Under the pieces are notes generated by a model. That model saw only the letters and a list, made by a program, of their open reading frames with translations. It searched no databases and was not told the origin of the DNA. A program made the translations under genes and the position numbers. Positions 40,939-48,653 of a stretch of 64,000 nt of DNA are shown piece by piece; within the stretch, counting starts at the first letter, position 1, and every line of letters begins with the position of its first letter. Source of the DNA: Frankiaceae bacterium. GTDB taxonomy: Bacteria > Actinomycetota > Actinomycetes > BP-191. The stretch lies in assembly GCA_035556555.1 (NCBI GenBank), contig DATMES010000027.1, positions 1 through 64,000 of the forward strand, given 5' to 3'.

Positions 40939-41012
40939 GGCGGCCTTCCGGTGAGGGGGGACTAACGGTCACCAGGGGCGTTCGCCAGCGGGCCCGGGAC
41001 TCCTCCTGCGAA

Positions 41013-41044
41013 ACGTCCCCCGGCGCCGGAGCACCGGGGGACGT
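41013..41044 (-). terminator. Intrinsic terminator between duplicated precursor genes
   Basis: An 11-bp perfect stem (41013-41023 with 41034-41044) with a ten-base loop lies 12 bases after the stop of the peptide gene at 41057-41227, before the start region of the next copy. The two precursors therefore probably have separate transcripts. Confidence 0.7.
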
Positions 41045-41056
41045 CAGCCGTCCTTG

Positions 41057-41227
41057 CTAGCCGCAGATCTGGGCCGTGATGCAGCCGTCGATCGCGGACG
41101 TACAGGTGAGCGTGAGCGTCGGCTGCGTGCAGAGCTTGCCCACGGTGGGGGCGCCGCCGATGACGTACGAGAGCTCGGCGGTGGTGAGCTCGGTGAGGGT
41201 CTCCTTCTTGAGCGAGAGCTTGCGCAT
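41057..41227 (-). CDS. RiPP-like precursor peptide (LxLKKETLTEL leader)
   Basis: A 56-residue peptide. The leader is MRKLSLKKETLTELTTAELS followed by YVIGGA, with a true Gly-Gly boundary. The core (about 30 residues) contains KLCTQPTLTLTC, TSAIDGCITAQ and ICG: four cysteines and many Thr. The ATG at 41227 follows CCGGAAGG, with spacing almost the same as in the duplicate at 40747-40938. A longer in-frame start exists upstream but lacks a Shine-Dalgarno and would precede the conserved leader. The Gly-Gly and leader form match class I lanthipeptide-type precursors; the product is unproven. Confidence 0.72.
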   Translation of the reverse strand: MRKLSLKKETLTELTTAELSYVIGGAPTVGKLCTQPTLTLTCTSAIDGCITAQICG

Positions 41228-41362
41228 GGCCTGCCTTCCGGTGAGGGGGTACGCCGGCAGGGGCGGCGAGGGGGACACCAGGGGCGTTCGCCAAGCGCGC
41301 GGTGACTCCTCCTCAGGGCGAGATCGTGCTCGCATCGCGGGAAGGCAGCAGAATCACCGGCC

Positions 41363-42982
41363 ATGAGCCCTGTGAGCCGCGGCCGGAAGAAGAAGCGGCC
41401 CGCCGCCACCAACCGGCGGGCGGAACGTACGGAGCCCGGGCTCGACGGTCTCTACCGCGACATGGTCCGCGGCTTCCGCCCGCTGGTGACGGCGTCGAAC
41501 CCGCTGGACGCGGAGACGTTCATGTCGGGGATGCTCGGTGTGTGGTGGCAGAAGCTGCCGCCCGACGTCGAGCCGGACGAGCTCGAGCTCGGCGCTGTCG
41601 CGTACGCCGCGTCCCGGCGTACGTCGGAGGCGTTGGCGCTGCTGTCCGCCCTCGCCGCCGTGGGCGAGTCTGGCCAGGTTCGCGAGGCCGCCGGCGCCGC
41701 GGCGCGCGACCTCGAAGCGGCGGGCGTGCGACCGCCTCCCTGGGCGGACGGCGCAGGGTGGGCGCGACCGACCGCCTGCTGGTGGTCGCAGGACGTGTTC
41801 GGCGACCAGGCCGAGATGCTCTGCGTCTTCGACGGCGCCGCCGGCCCGCACGGGCTCGTCGTGCTCGTGGACCTGAACCAGCTGGGCGGCTGGGTGAAGG
41901 ACGTGTTCGTGACCGACGAGCCGGACGAGGTGCTCGGGGCGCTGCGCGATCTGGGGACGACCGACCGCGGGATGCGCCCGGTCGAGCCGCTGGACCCCGG
42001 GGAGGCGCACCGCCTCCTCGTTGACGCGTTCGACGCGACGGACCTGATGTGGGAGCCCGACGTCGGCGAGGACTTCCGTGACTACCGGGCGCTCGCGCTC
42101 GCCCGCTGCCGGTGCCTCCCAGAGCCTTCAGGTGCGGTGACCCTGCCTCCCGAGGTGACCGAGGCGGAGCGGGCGGCGATCGTCGACGAATTCCTCGCGT
42201 CGCCGCACGCCGCGGGGCTGCCGGGCGAGGTGGCCCGTACGTGCGCGCGGCTCGTCGTCGACTACGGCGCGGAGCGGGACCGGGGCCGGCCGCTGCGCGC
42301 CAGTCCGGCGAAGGCCGAGATGTTCCTGCTGTGGTGGCTCCCGCGGGAGGTGGTGCTCGAGGAACGCGAACGAGCCGCGATGCCGGCGGTCGTCGCGGCG
42401 TGGATGCGGTGGGCCGGCGAGCGGGCGGGGCTCGATCCGGAGGTGCTCGCGGAGCTGGACGAGGTGTGCGCGGAGAGCGGCGCGGTGTTCGCCGAGACCT
42501 ACGACGATCTGGCGAGTGACGCACCGTCCTGGCTCTATCTCGGGGAGCACCCGCGGGACAGCGACGACGCGGCGGAGGTGCTGGCGCGGCGGCGGTTCGC
42601 GGCGCCGAGCGCCGGCACCCGCATCGGCGACGAGGACTTCCCGCGGCTGGACCCGGGCGACCCCGACGAGCGCCGGCTGCTGGTGATGGGGGAGCACCCC
42701 GAGTACCAGGCCGCCCTCGACGACGCCGGCTTCGACGGCGATGTCGACGGAGTAGACCCGCTCTTGCACGTGACGCTGCACGAGATCCTCGCCTCTCAGC
42801 TGTGGGACGACGACCCGCCGGAGGTGTGGCAGGCGGCGCAGCGGCTCCTCGAGACGGGAGCGGAACGCCACGACGTGCTCCATGCGCTGGCCGACGTGCT
42901 GGCGCGCCACCTGTACGCGGCCATGACGGGTGAGGACCCCGGGTTGACGGCGTACCGGAAGGATGTCGCGGCGCTGCCCTGA
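41363..42982 (+). CDS. Hypothetical protein with DUF1841-like C-terminus
   Basis: A 539-residue cytoplasmic protein. The N-terminus is basic (RGRKKKRPAATNRR), followed by a helical first half (residues 30-330). The last 90 residues are recognisable: LLVMGEHPEYQAALDD, LLHVTLHEILASQL, PPEVWQAAQRLLETGAERHDVLHAL. This matches the HPEY...LHxxLHexxxxQ...R...HxxxHxx pattern of DUF1841, with several conserved His that could bind metal. The first half has no family I recognise. The ATG at 41363 lacks an obvious strong Shine-Dalgarno. Nothing ties it functionally to the precursor peptides on either side. Confidence 0.65.
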   Translation: MSPVSRGRKKKRPAATNRRAERTEPGLDGLYRDMVRGFRPLVTASNPLDAETFMSGMLGVWWQKLPPDVEPDELELGAVAYAASRRTSEALALLSALAAVGESGQVREAAGAAARDLEAAGVRPPPWADGAGWARPTACWWSQDVFGDQAEMLCVFDGAAGPHGLVVLVDLNQLGGWVKDVFVTDEPDEVLGALRDLGTTDRGMRPVEPLDPGEAHRLLVDAFDATDLMWEPDVGEDFRDYRALALARCRCLPEPSGAVTLPPEVTEAERAAIVDEFLASPHAAGLPGEVARTCARLVVDYGAERDRGRPLRASPAKAEMFLLWWLPREVVLEERERAAMPAVVAAWMRWAGERAGLDPEVLAELDEVCAESGAVFAETYDDLASDAPSWLYLGEHPRDSDDAAEVLARRRFAAPSAGTRIGDEDFPRLDPGDPDERRLLVMGEHPEYQAALDDAGFDGDVDGVDPLLHVTLHEILASQLWDDDPPEVWQAAQRLLETGAERHDVLHALADVLARHLYAAMTGEDPGLTAYRKDVAALP

Positions 42983-43047
42983 CGTCCTCGCCGGGAGCGG
43001 CCGTTAGGCTGCGTCGTCCGGGTTTGTCCCCTCGAACGGAGTCCTAC

Positions 43048-43215
43048 GTGAAGCGCACCTTCGCCGCCGTCTTCCTCGCTTGCGGTCTCGCCAGCGTCGC
43101 CGTCCCGCCGGCGCAGGCGGCGCGCCCCTGCGGCCGCGGCATCGACGTCTACTGCTCCACCGGCACCGAGGCGTGCACGCTCTGGGTGGGGCAGCTCTAC
43201 CGCTGCGTCGTCTGA
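43048..43215 (+). CDS. Small secreted Cys-rich peptide
   Basis: A 55-residue precursor from GTG 43048. The signal peptide is residues 1-27 (VKRTFAAVFLACGLASVAV, then AQA). The mature peptide of about 28 residues has four cysteines (RPCGRGIDVYCS, EACTLW, YRCVV), allowing two disulphides. The leader TCCCCTCGAACGGAG resembles that of the exported peptide at 5419-5631, including GGAG in the same place. Function unknown. It lies 84 bases before a RiPP-like precursor on the same strand. Confidence 0.6.
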   Translation: MKRTFAAVFLACGLASVAVPPAQAARPCGRGIDVYCSTGTEACTLWVGQLYRCVV

Positions 43216-43299
43216 CCGACCGAGCGCGCGGCGAGGAGGGCCGGCGAGACCGCCGTCGATCGGTGGACAGCCGCGGACGAATGGGGCAGGTTGCGCCCC

Positions 43300-43479
43300 A
43301 TGAAGCGCACTCTCACGCTGAAGTCCGAGACCCTCACCGAGCTGACTTACGGCGACCTCGCCGCGGTCGTCGGCGGCGCCCCGCCGACCCGCGACTGCCC
43401 TACGGCCGCGCTGACCTGCATCCCGACGCAGGCCGTACGGGAGATCCTCGACCGGTTCGAGACCGTCGACACCTGCTGA
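43300..43479 (+). CDS. RiPP-like precursor peptide (LxLKSETLTEL leader)
   Basis: A 59-residue peptide starting at ATG 43300; an in-frame TTG nine bases earlier is less likely. The leader MKRTLTLKSETLTELTYGDL runs into AAVVGGA, with a Gly-Gly boundary. The core of about 30 residues has three Cys (RDCPT, LTCIPT, VDTC) and several Thr. It is the least Cys-rich of the five precursors and its C-terminal part is charged (REILDRFETVD), so it could be a diverged member. The stop codon lies in the left arm of a weak nine-pair hairpin (43476-43484 with 43493-43501). Confidence 0.65.
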   Translation: MKRTLTLKSETLTELTYGDLAAVVGGAPPTRDCPTAALTCIPTQAVREILDRFETVDTC

Positions 43480-43696
43480 CGCCGACCGAGCCCGGCGTCG
43501 GCAGGCGGGAGTGACCCACGTTCCGTTCGGTGCGCGGGCAAGGCTCAGCGCGTTCCCGGGTCGCTTCTGCGGCGCGACCATTTCATGGCCGCGGTCGGCG
43601 CGACCACGCGCGGTCGGCGGCTGGTCGGTTACCAGCCGCGCGGGCTGCGCGATCCGTCCCACGCCTGGCTCTACGACGCGCCACGCAACCTGTGTC

Positions 43697-44282
43697 GTGA
43701 CGTCTCGCCTCCAGGCTCGCCGGATCTCCAGGGCCTCGACGGTCGTGAGCCTCCTGCTCGCGCTGCCCGACGTCCTGCCGCTCGAGGTCGCCACGACCCG
43801 GCCCGACCTCGTTCGCGGTCAGGTCACCCCCCCGCGTGGCGGACCGGGCGGTCCCGCTGCGGGGACGGGTCGGGCTCGTCGTGTCCTGCCCGGCCGAGGC
43901 GGCGGACGTCCCTGTCGGCGTCGCCGTCGAGTCCGGGTCACACGTGCTGGCCGAGGACACGGTCACCTGCCGCGCCGGGGACGGCGCTGCCGGACCGGAT
44001 CTCTCCGGACGCCCGCGCGCCCTCGCGGGCCTGCTGTTGCCGCCACCTCCTCCGGGGGTCGCCGGACCGCCACTCCAGCTCCCGAGCACCGTCAACGCGC
44101 CCGCGTCGGCTCACGGGACCAGCACCGTCGAGCAGCCGACTCCGACCATCGGCGTCGCCGCCGACCCTGCCGACGAACCCGTCGCGCAGCTCGCCGCCGC
44201 CATGGTGGTCGCCGCGGCTGCGGGTCTCGCGCTGCATCGACGTGAGCACGCGGGAACGACGCCGGCCACGGCGTCACGCTGA
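43697..44282 (+). pseudogene. Frameshifted exported/membrane protein gene
   Basis: From GTG 43697 a high-GC3 frame encodes VTSRLQARRISRASTVVSLL and a hydrophobic stretch, a likely signal peptide. The frame is lost at a run of seven C (43827-43833). With six C it joins the downstream frame, which continues RVADRAVPLRGRVGLVVSCP through a Pro/Leu-rich region. It ends in a C-terminal membrane segment (VAQLAAAMVVAAAAGLALHRR) at 44282. The repaired product would be about 195 residues, surface-exposed and membrane-anchored. The C-run could be a sequencing error, a decayed gene or a slippage switch. I recognise no family. The stretch 43480-43696 holds no other gene. Confidence 0.5.
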
Positions 44283-44349
44283 TAGCACCCGTCCTCGCGA
44301 GACGAAGGCGGCACCGGGAGCTCCCGGCTCCCGGGATGCCGTGAAATGG

Positions 44350-44422
44350 AGCGGACGACGGGATTCGAACCCGCGACCCTCACCTTGGCAAGGTGATGCT
44401 CTACCAGCTGAGCCACGTCCGC
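44350..44422 (-). tRNA. tRNA-Gly (GCC)
   Basis: The reverse complement folds with acceptor GCGGACG/CGTCCGC and discriminator U. The D-arm is GGCTCAGCTGGTAGAGC, the anticodon stem CACCT/AGGTG has loop TGCCA (anticodon GCC), and the T-arm is CGGGTTCGAATCCCG. CCA is not encoded. It is divergent from the hutG-like gene by 53 bases. Confidence 0.95.
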
Positions 44423-44475
44423 ATGTGCGAGGCGCAACTCTAGCGTCCGCGCCCGCGCGCCTCAAACGCGAAAGG

Positions 44476-45417
44476 ATGCCGGGCGTGCAGACGCGCCCCG
44501 AGGACCCGCGCTGGCCGCGCGCCGCCACCTGGCTCGCCGACGGCCCCGGCACCCGTACCGTCGACCTCGCCGTGCTCGGCGTGCCGACGTACGCCACCTC
44601 CATCAGCGGCAGCGGCGCGCACGCGACCCCCAACGCCGTACGCCGCGTGCTCGCGCGGCTGTCGACCTACTGCCCGACCCGCGGCGTCGAGCTGCGCGAC
44701 GACGTCGCCCCGCTCGACCTCGGCAACGTCGACGACCCCGACCTCGGCGAGGAGGGCGACTTCCGGGTCCGTACGGCGGCCGCGTCCGGCGCCGCGAAGG
44801 CCGCGCTGGTCTTCGCGATCGGCGGGGACAACGCGCTGACGGCGCCGTTCGGCGAGGGCGCGCTCGGCGACCTGAGCCGCGCCGGGCTGGTCACGCTCGA
44901 CGCGCACCACGACATCCGCGAGGGGCGGTCGAACGGCTCCCCCGTACGCCGCCTGCTCGACGCGGGCCTGCCCGGGGAGCGCATCGTCCAGGTCGGGATC
45001 GCCGACTGGGCGAACAGCCGTTCCTACGCCGACGAGGCACACGCCCGCGGCGTCACGGTCCTGTACCGCTCCCAGGTGGCCGAGCGCGGCATCGCCGACG
45101 CGATGCGGTACGCCCTCGACGTCGCCGGCGAGGGCGGGGGGCCGGTGCTGGTGGACCTCGACCTCGACGTCTGCGACCGGGCGGTCGCGCCGGGCTGTCC
45201 GGCCGGCCTGCCGGGCGGGCTGTCGGCGGGGGAGGCGCTGACGGCGGCGTACCTCGCGGGCGGCGACCCGCGGGTGAAGGCGATCGACGTCACCGAGGTG
45301 GACGCCACGAACGACGACGGCGAGCGCACCGTACGGCTCGCGGCCCTGTGCCTGCTCGAGGCCGCCGCGGGGCTCGCCGTACGGCTGGGCCGCGCGACCG
45401 GCACGCCGCTGCGCTGA
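44476..45417 (+). CDS. hutG: Ureohydrolase family, probable formimidoylglutamase
   Basis: A 313-residue member of the arginase/agmatinase/formimidoylglutamase family of dinuclear Mn enzymes. Metal-binding motifs are visible: GGDNALTAPF (the usual GGDHS with Asn for His), TLDAHHDIREG (DAHxD) and DLDLDVCDRA (DxDxxD). Histidine-pathway genes lie 5.6 kb downstream on the same strand and no arginine or agmatine genes are present. I therefore favour hydrolysis of N-formimidoylglutamate to glutamate and formamide, the last step of the pathway. Agmatinase cannot be excluded by sequence reading alone. The ATG at 44476 has a GAAAGG Shine-Dalgarno. The Asn replacement in the first motif is worth checking against Mn-site variants of actinobacterial members. 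Confidence 0.75.
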   Translation: MPGVQTRPEDPRWPRAATWLADGPGTRTVDLAVLGVPTYATSISGSGAHATPNAVRRVLARLSTYCPTRGVELRDDVAPLDLGNVDDPDLGEEGDFRVRTAAASGAAKAALVFAIGGDNALTAPFGEGALGDLSRAGLVTLDAHHDIREGRSNGSPVRRLLDAGLPGERIVQVGIADWANSRSYADEAHARGVTVLYRSQVAERGIADAMRYALDVAGEGGGPVLVDLDLDVCDRAVAPGCPAGLPGGLSAGEALTAAYLAGGDPRVKAIDVTEVDATNDDGERTVRLAALCLLEAAAGLAVRLGRATGTPLR

Positions 45418-45433
45418 GCCGGCGGTCCCGGCG

Positions 45434-45487
45434 CTTCGGGGTGCGAATTGCGCTTTTTCCCCGCACGGGCCGCAACCCGGTTGCGCA
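45434..45487. repeat. 54-nt repeat B, copy 2 (between converging genes)
   Basis: This is the inverted near-copy of the repeat at 14799-14852. It runs CTTCGGGGTGCG, then GCGCTTTTTCCCCGCACGGG, then the palindrome GCAACCCGGTTGC and GCA. It fills the gap between the hutG-like gene and the converging LVIVD gene. The few differences from copy 1 lie in the loop-like parts. Confidence 0.75.
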
Positions 45488-45495
45488 GGCGACCC

Positions 45496-46914
45496 CTACT
45501 GGCCGAGGCGGGTGGCGCGCTCGAAGCAGAAGTACGTCCGCGCGTCCGTGTCCTGGCGGGCCTTGTCGCGCAGGCCGCGGAACAGCGCCTGCTGCGGCGT
45601 CAGCCACACACCGGGGTCGATCGCCGACGCGGGCTTCTTGCCGTCCCACTTGAGGACGTCCATGCCGCGCTGCGTGTCGCCGGTGAAGATGTACTTGCGG
45701 TCGTCCATCTTCGCGCTCCACGCGTCGGCGCCCTTGGTCGTCCACGCGGCGACCCGCTTGATGCCGGGGCCGACGCCGGTGCCGGCGCCGCCGACGGCCG
45801 CGCTCAGCGTGCTGAGCCCGGACAGGTCGAGGATCTGGACGCCCTGCGAGTACCACGCCATGACGAGCGTCTTGCCGTCGGGCGTGATCCGCATGATGTG
45901 CGCGGTGCAGCGGTAGATCTTCGGGCCGATGCCGACGGGGTTGGGCCGCGGGCCGGGGTCGGCGGAGGCGAACGTGTCGGGGATGAAGTACGCGCCCACC
46001 TTGACCGGCGCGGCCTCGGCGGTGAGGTCCCAGACGTGGACGCCGCCGCCGGGGCAGTACGCGTTGCCCTCGGCGCCGACGAGCTCGTCGGTGACGAGCA
46101 GGTACTTGCCGTCGGGCGTGGGGTCGGCCTGGTGCGCGAAGTTGACGGCGGGGTCGTACAGGCGGCCGACGATGGCCGGCTCGAGCGGCGACGTCGTGTT
46201 GACGATGTAGACCGCGCCGCCGAAGCCCGCGGCGACGTACGCGCGGGTGCCCTTCTTGTTGAACGTGATGTCGTGCGGGCTGTCACCGGGCCCGAGGGTG
46301 AACGTCGTGGCGATCTTCGGCGCCTTCGGCTTGGAGACGTCGACGACGTAGATCGGCTGCAGCTGGGCGGGGTCCGGCACGCCGAGCGACTCGGACTCGC
46401 TGACGTAGAGCAGCGGCTTGGTCGGGTGCAGGGTCGTGTTGTGCGCGCCGGTCGGCATCGCGAGGAACCCGACCGCGCGGGGCCTGGTCGGCGTCGAGAG
46501 GTCGACGACGACGACGCCGCTCTTGGGTGCCATGTCGGGCTTGACCTGCGTGAAGCAGTCCTTGCGGCCCTCGGCGTCGGCGCGGTGGTAGAAGTCGATG
46601 GCCATGTACGCGTACGTGCCGCGGACCTGGATGTCGTTCTGCGACGCGTTGCACGGCAGGAAGCCGGCGACCTTCGGCTTCGACGGGTTGGTCACGTCGA
46701 CGACCCGGAGGCCGGGGGAGGTCGTGGGGTTGTAGTTGTTCTGGGCGCCGGCGACGACGTAGCGGCGGCCCTTGATCTTGGTGAACTCGAGGTCGGTGCC
46801 ACCGGTCCACTTGAGGTTGGCCACCGGCTTGAGGTTGTCGGCGTTGGCCTGCGGGGCGGCGCCGGCGGGGGCGGCGAGAGCCGCGACCGTGGCGAGGATG
46901 AGAAGTCGTCGCAT
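45496..46914 (-). CDS. Secreted LVIVD-repeat beta-propeller protein
   Basis: A 472-residue exported protein. The signal peptide is residues 1-19. The body carries LVIVD-type repeats (LRVVDVTNPSKPKVAGFL, IYVVDVSKPKAPKIATTF, VYIVNTTSPLEPAIVGRL) of a beta-propeller. Histidines are placed as in propellers that bind metal (GAHNTTLHP, GDSPHDITFN, FAHQADPTPDG, TAHIMRITPDG). That His pattern recalls the selenium-binding/methanethiol oxidase-like propeller group, but I do not claim the enzyme activity. Cys in FLPCNASQND, RKDCFTQ, NAYCPGG and YRCTAH may pair. The ATG at 46914 is clear. Confidence 0.75.
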   Translation of the reverse strand: MRRLLILATVAALAAPAGAAPQANADNLKPVANLKWTGGTDLEFTKIKGRRYVVAGAQNNYNPTTSPGLRVVDVTNPSKPKVAGFLPCNASQNDIQVRGTYAYMAIDFYHRADAEGRKDCFTQVKPDMAPKSGVVVVDLSTPTRPRAVGFLAMPTGAHNTTLHPTKPLLYVSESESLGVPDPAQLQPIYVVDVSKPKAPKIATTFTLGPGDSPHDITFNKKGTRAYVAAGFGGAVYIVNTTSPLEPAIVGRLYDPAVNFAHQADPTPDGKYLLVTDELVGAEGNAYCPGGGVHVWDLTAEAAPVKVGAYFIPDTFASADPGPRPNPVGIGPKIYRCTAHIMRITPDGKTLVMAWYSQGVQILDLSGLSTLSAAVGGAGTGVGPGIKRVAAWTTKGADAWSAKMDDRKYIFTGDTQRGMDVLKWDGKKPASAIDPGVWLTPQQALFRGLRDKARQDTDARTYFCFERATRLGQ

Positions 46915-46960
46915 GAGGAGAGGGATACGCCGCCAGCCCGGCGAGTCCTGCCGACGTGCC

Positions 46961-46994
46961 GCGGGGCCGTTCCCCCGGAGGAGAACGGCCCCGC
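46961..46994 (-). terminator. Intrinsic terminator hairpin
   Basis: A perfect 12-bp stem (46961-46972 with 46983-46994) with a ten-base loop lies 16 bases beyond the stop of the leftward LPxTG-protein gene. Confidence 0.75.
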
Positions 46995-47010
46995 GAACGT
47001 GCCGTACGGG

Positions 47011-47739
47011 CTAGGCCCGCGTGCTGCCGGCGCGGGTCACGAGCACACCCGTGCCGACGAGGGCGAGGGCGCCGAGCAGGAGCTCGAGCGTCCAGCCGCC
47101 GCCCGTGAAGGGCAGCGTGCCCCGATTCGCCGCGACCGGCGACGCCGGGCGCTCGAACCTCGTGCCGAGGACGTTCGGGCCGTACTGCGCCTGAACACCC
47201 TTGACCTCCGGCACCTCGGCCGCCTGCGCGCCCGCCGTGCCGACGATCTTGACGCCCTCGACGCGCGGCGCCACCTCCACCGGGACCTCGACCGGCGCGG
47301 GACCCTCGACCGAGGGCTCCTCGACGGCGTCGACCGGTGCCGCAACGGGCTCCTGGACCGGCGCGGCCTGCGGGGTGCAGCCCGTGTGCGCCGGGTTGGA
47401 GCGCCCGATCCCGGAGTTCCCGTCGCACTCGTAGCCGTTGTTGGCGTCCGAGCCGTTCGGGTACTGGCCGGGCGGGTTCTTGTCGTCGGCCTTGCCCACG
47501 CAGCCGGCACAGGGCCGGCCCTTGGCTTCGCCGGCGCCGTTGCCGTTCCGCGACGGGGACCCGTCGCGGGTGGAGCAGTACTCCCCGCAGTCGCCGTTGG
47601 CTCCGGACGAGGAGTGGGCCTTGCCATTGCCCTTGCCGTTGTCCGTGGCGTAGGCGGTCGAACCGATGGCCGGAACGACGATCGCGCCGGCCAGCAGGAC
47701 CGTGAGGGTCCCGCGGGTGATGCGTGCAATGGTGCGCAC
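47011..47739 (-). CDS. Sortase-anchored (LPFTG) surface protein
   Basis: A 242-residue precursor from GTG 47739. The signal peptide is residues 1-31 (TAYA site). The mature N-terminal domain (about 32-130) is Gly/Asn/Cys-rich with six cysteines (GDCGEYC, RPCAGC, YECDG, HTGC). It ends in the motif NNGYECDGNSGIGRSNPAHTGC-like, which recurs in actinobacterial LPxTG proteins. A Pro/Val/Glu stalk (130-205) leads to a sortase signal: LPFTG at about 209, a hydrophobic stretch and a final Arg-containing tail. It should be covalently linked to peptidoglycan. No sortase gene lies in the window. Upstream bases 47873-47906 hold nested inverted repeats. Confidence 0.78.
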   Translation of the reverse strand: MRTIARITRGTLTVLLAGAIVVPAIGSTAYATDNGKGNGKAHSSSGANGDCGEYCSTRDGSPSRNGNGAGEAKGRPCAGCVGKADDKNPPGQYPNGSDANNGYECDGNSGIGRSNPAHTGCTPQAAPVQEPVAAPVDAVEEPSVEGPAPVEVPVEVAPRVEGVKIVGTAGAQAAEVPEVKGVQAQYGPNVLGTRFERPASPVAANRGTLPFTGGGWTLELLLGALALVGTGVLVTRAGSTRA

Positions 47740-47872
47740 TGTGGTACTCCGTCCAGAGAGAGGTCTGGGCGGTCGGTCTCGCCACTGGCTCCCCGCACCG
47801 TCTAGGCGACCGGTTTGTCTCCGTGCGCACCGGAGTGCGTCGGTGAGGACTGTGCGGATCAACGCTCCCTGC

Positions 47873-47906
47873 CGTTACACCCTCCGTAACGATATGTTCT
47901 ACGGAG
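47873..47906. promoter_or_regulatory. Nested inverted repeats in divergent promoter region
   Basis: CGTTAC-N7-GTAACG (47873-47891) overlaps CTCCGTA-N11-TACGGAG (47882-47906). A further GTTACGGG half-site follows. The stretch is markedly less GC-rich than its surroundings. It lies between the LPFTG surface protein (start 47739) and the glycosylase (start 48036). The arrangement suggests a regulatory site with overlapping dyads. Confidence 0.45.
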
Positions 47907-47988
47907 AGTTACGGGATTCCCGAAACGATCACCTGTGTCCCTTCCCGTGCGGCCGTCCGGCCGCCGAGGGGATAGAGGTGATCCACGC

Positions 47989-48012
47989 GGGGGCGGGGCG
48001 GGGCGGGGCGGT
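47989..48012 (+). other. G-run tract, possible G-quadruplex
   Basis: Four consecutive G-runs of four or five G, separated by single C, lie 24-47 bases before the GTG of the DNA glycosylase gene on the coding strand. The tract meets the usual pattern for an intramolecular quadruplex in DNA or in the 5' leader RNA. Confidence 0.45.
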
Positions 48013-48035
48013 GCGGCCGGCGCTACGGTGCGGAC

Positions 48036-48653
48036 GTGGGCGACAAGCTGACCGACGACGTGCTCGCGGCGTTCGTCGCGCTCGACCCGGTCATGGCCGG
48101 GCTCGCCGAGCGCCACGGCCCGCCGCGGCTGGGCGGGCGGCGTACCGGCGGTACGCGCTTCGAGCAGCTGGCCGAGGCGATCTGCTACCAGCAGCTGACC
48201 GGCAAGGCCGCCGCGACGATCTGGGGGCGGGTGCGCGCGCTGGCCGGCGGGGCGTTCACGCCGGAGGCCGTGCTCGGGATCGCGCCCGAGGCGCTGCGCG
48301 CGGCGGGGCTGTCGGGTGCCAAGACCGCGTCGCTGCTCGACCTCGCCGCCAAGGCCGCGGACGGCACCGTACGGCTCGACCGCATCGGCCGCCTCGCCGA
48401 CGACGAGGTCGTCGCGCACCTCACCGTCGTCCGCGGGATCGGGCCGTGGACGGCGGAGATGTTCTGCGTCTTCACGCTGGGGCGGCTCGACGTCTGGCCG
48501 GTGGGCGACTACGGCGTGCGGGCGGGCTGGGCGAAGGCGTACGGCCTCCCCGCCCTGCCGTCGCCGAAGGAGCTGGCCGTGCTCGGCGAGCGCTTCCGCC
48601 CGTACCGCACGCTCGCCGCCTGGTACTGCTGGCGCGCGACCGAGGAGGCCTAA
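48036..48653 (+). CDS. DNA-3-methyladenine glycosylase, AlkA/HhH-GPD type
   Basis: A 205-residue base-excision repair glycosylase of the HhH-GPD superfamily. AICYQQLTGKAAATIWGRV opens the domain. The helix-hairpin-helix is LTVVRGIGPWTAEMFCVF, followed by the catalytic Asp in VWPVGDYGVRAGW. There is no C-terminal iron-sulphur cluster, so it belongs with alkylpurine glycosylases rather than Nth/MutY. It lacks the extra N-terminal domain of E. coli AlkA. GTG 48036 is the start. It overlaps the converging lipoprotein gene by four bases at the stop codons. A G-rich tract lies directly upstream. Confidence 0.85.
   Translation: MGDKLTDDVLAAFVALDPVMAGLAERHGPPRLGGRRTGGTRFEQLAEAICYQQLTGKAAATIWGRVRALAGGAFTPEAVLGIAPEALRAAGLSGAKTASLLDLAAKAADGTVRLDRIGRLADDEVVAHLTVVRGIGPWTAEMFCVFTLGRLDVWPVGDYGVRAGWAKAYGLPALPSPKELAVLGERFRPYRTLAAWYCWRATEEA

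Noticed and set aside
19694-43479. Lanthipeptide synthetase or exporter genes near the precursors
   Set aside because: No LanB/LanC/LanM-like, radical-SAM, YcaO, C39-peptidase or ABC-transporter sequence is readable anywhere in the window.
43585-44475. N-terminal extension of the hutG-like frame
   Set aside because: It crosses the tRNA-Gly gene antisense and the frameshifted exported-protein gene out of frame; the ureohydrolase domain begins after ATG 44476.
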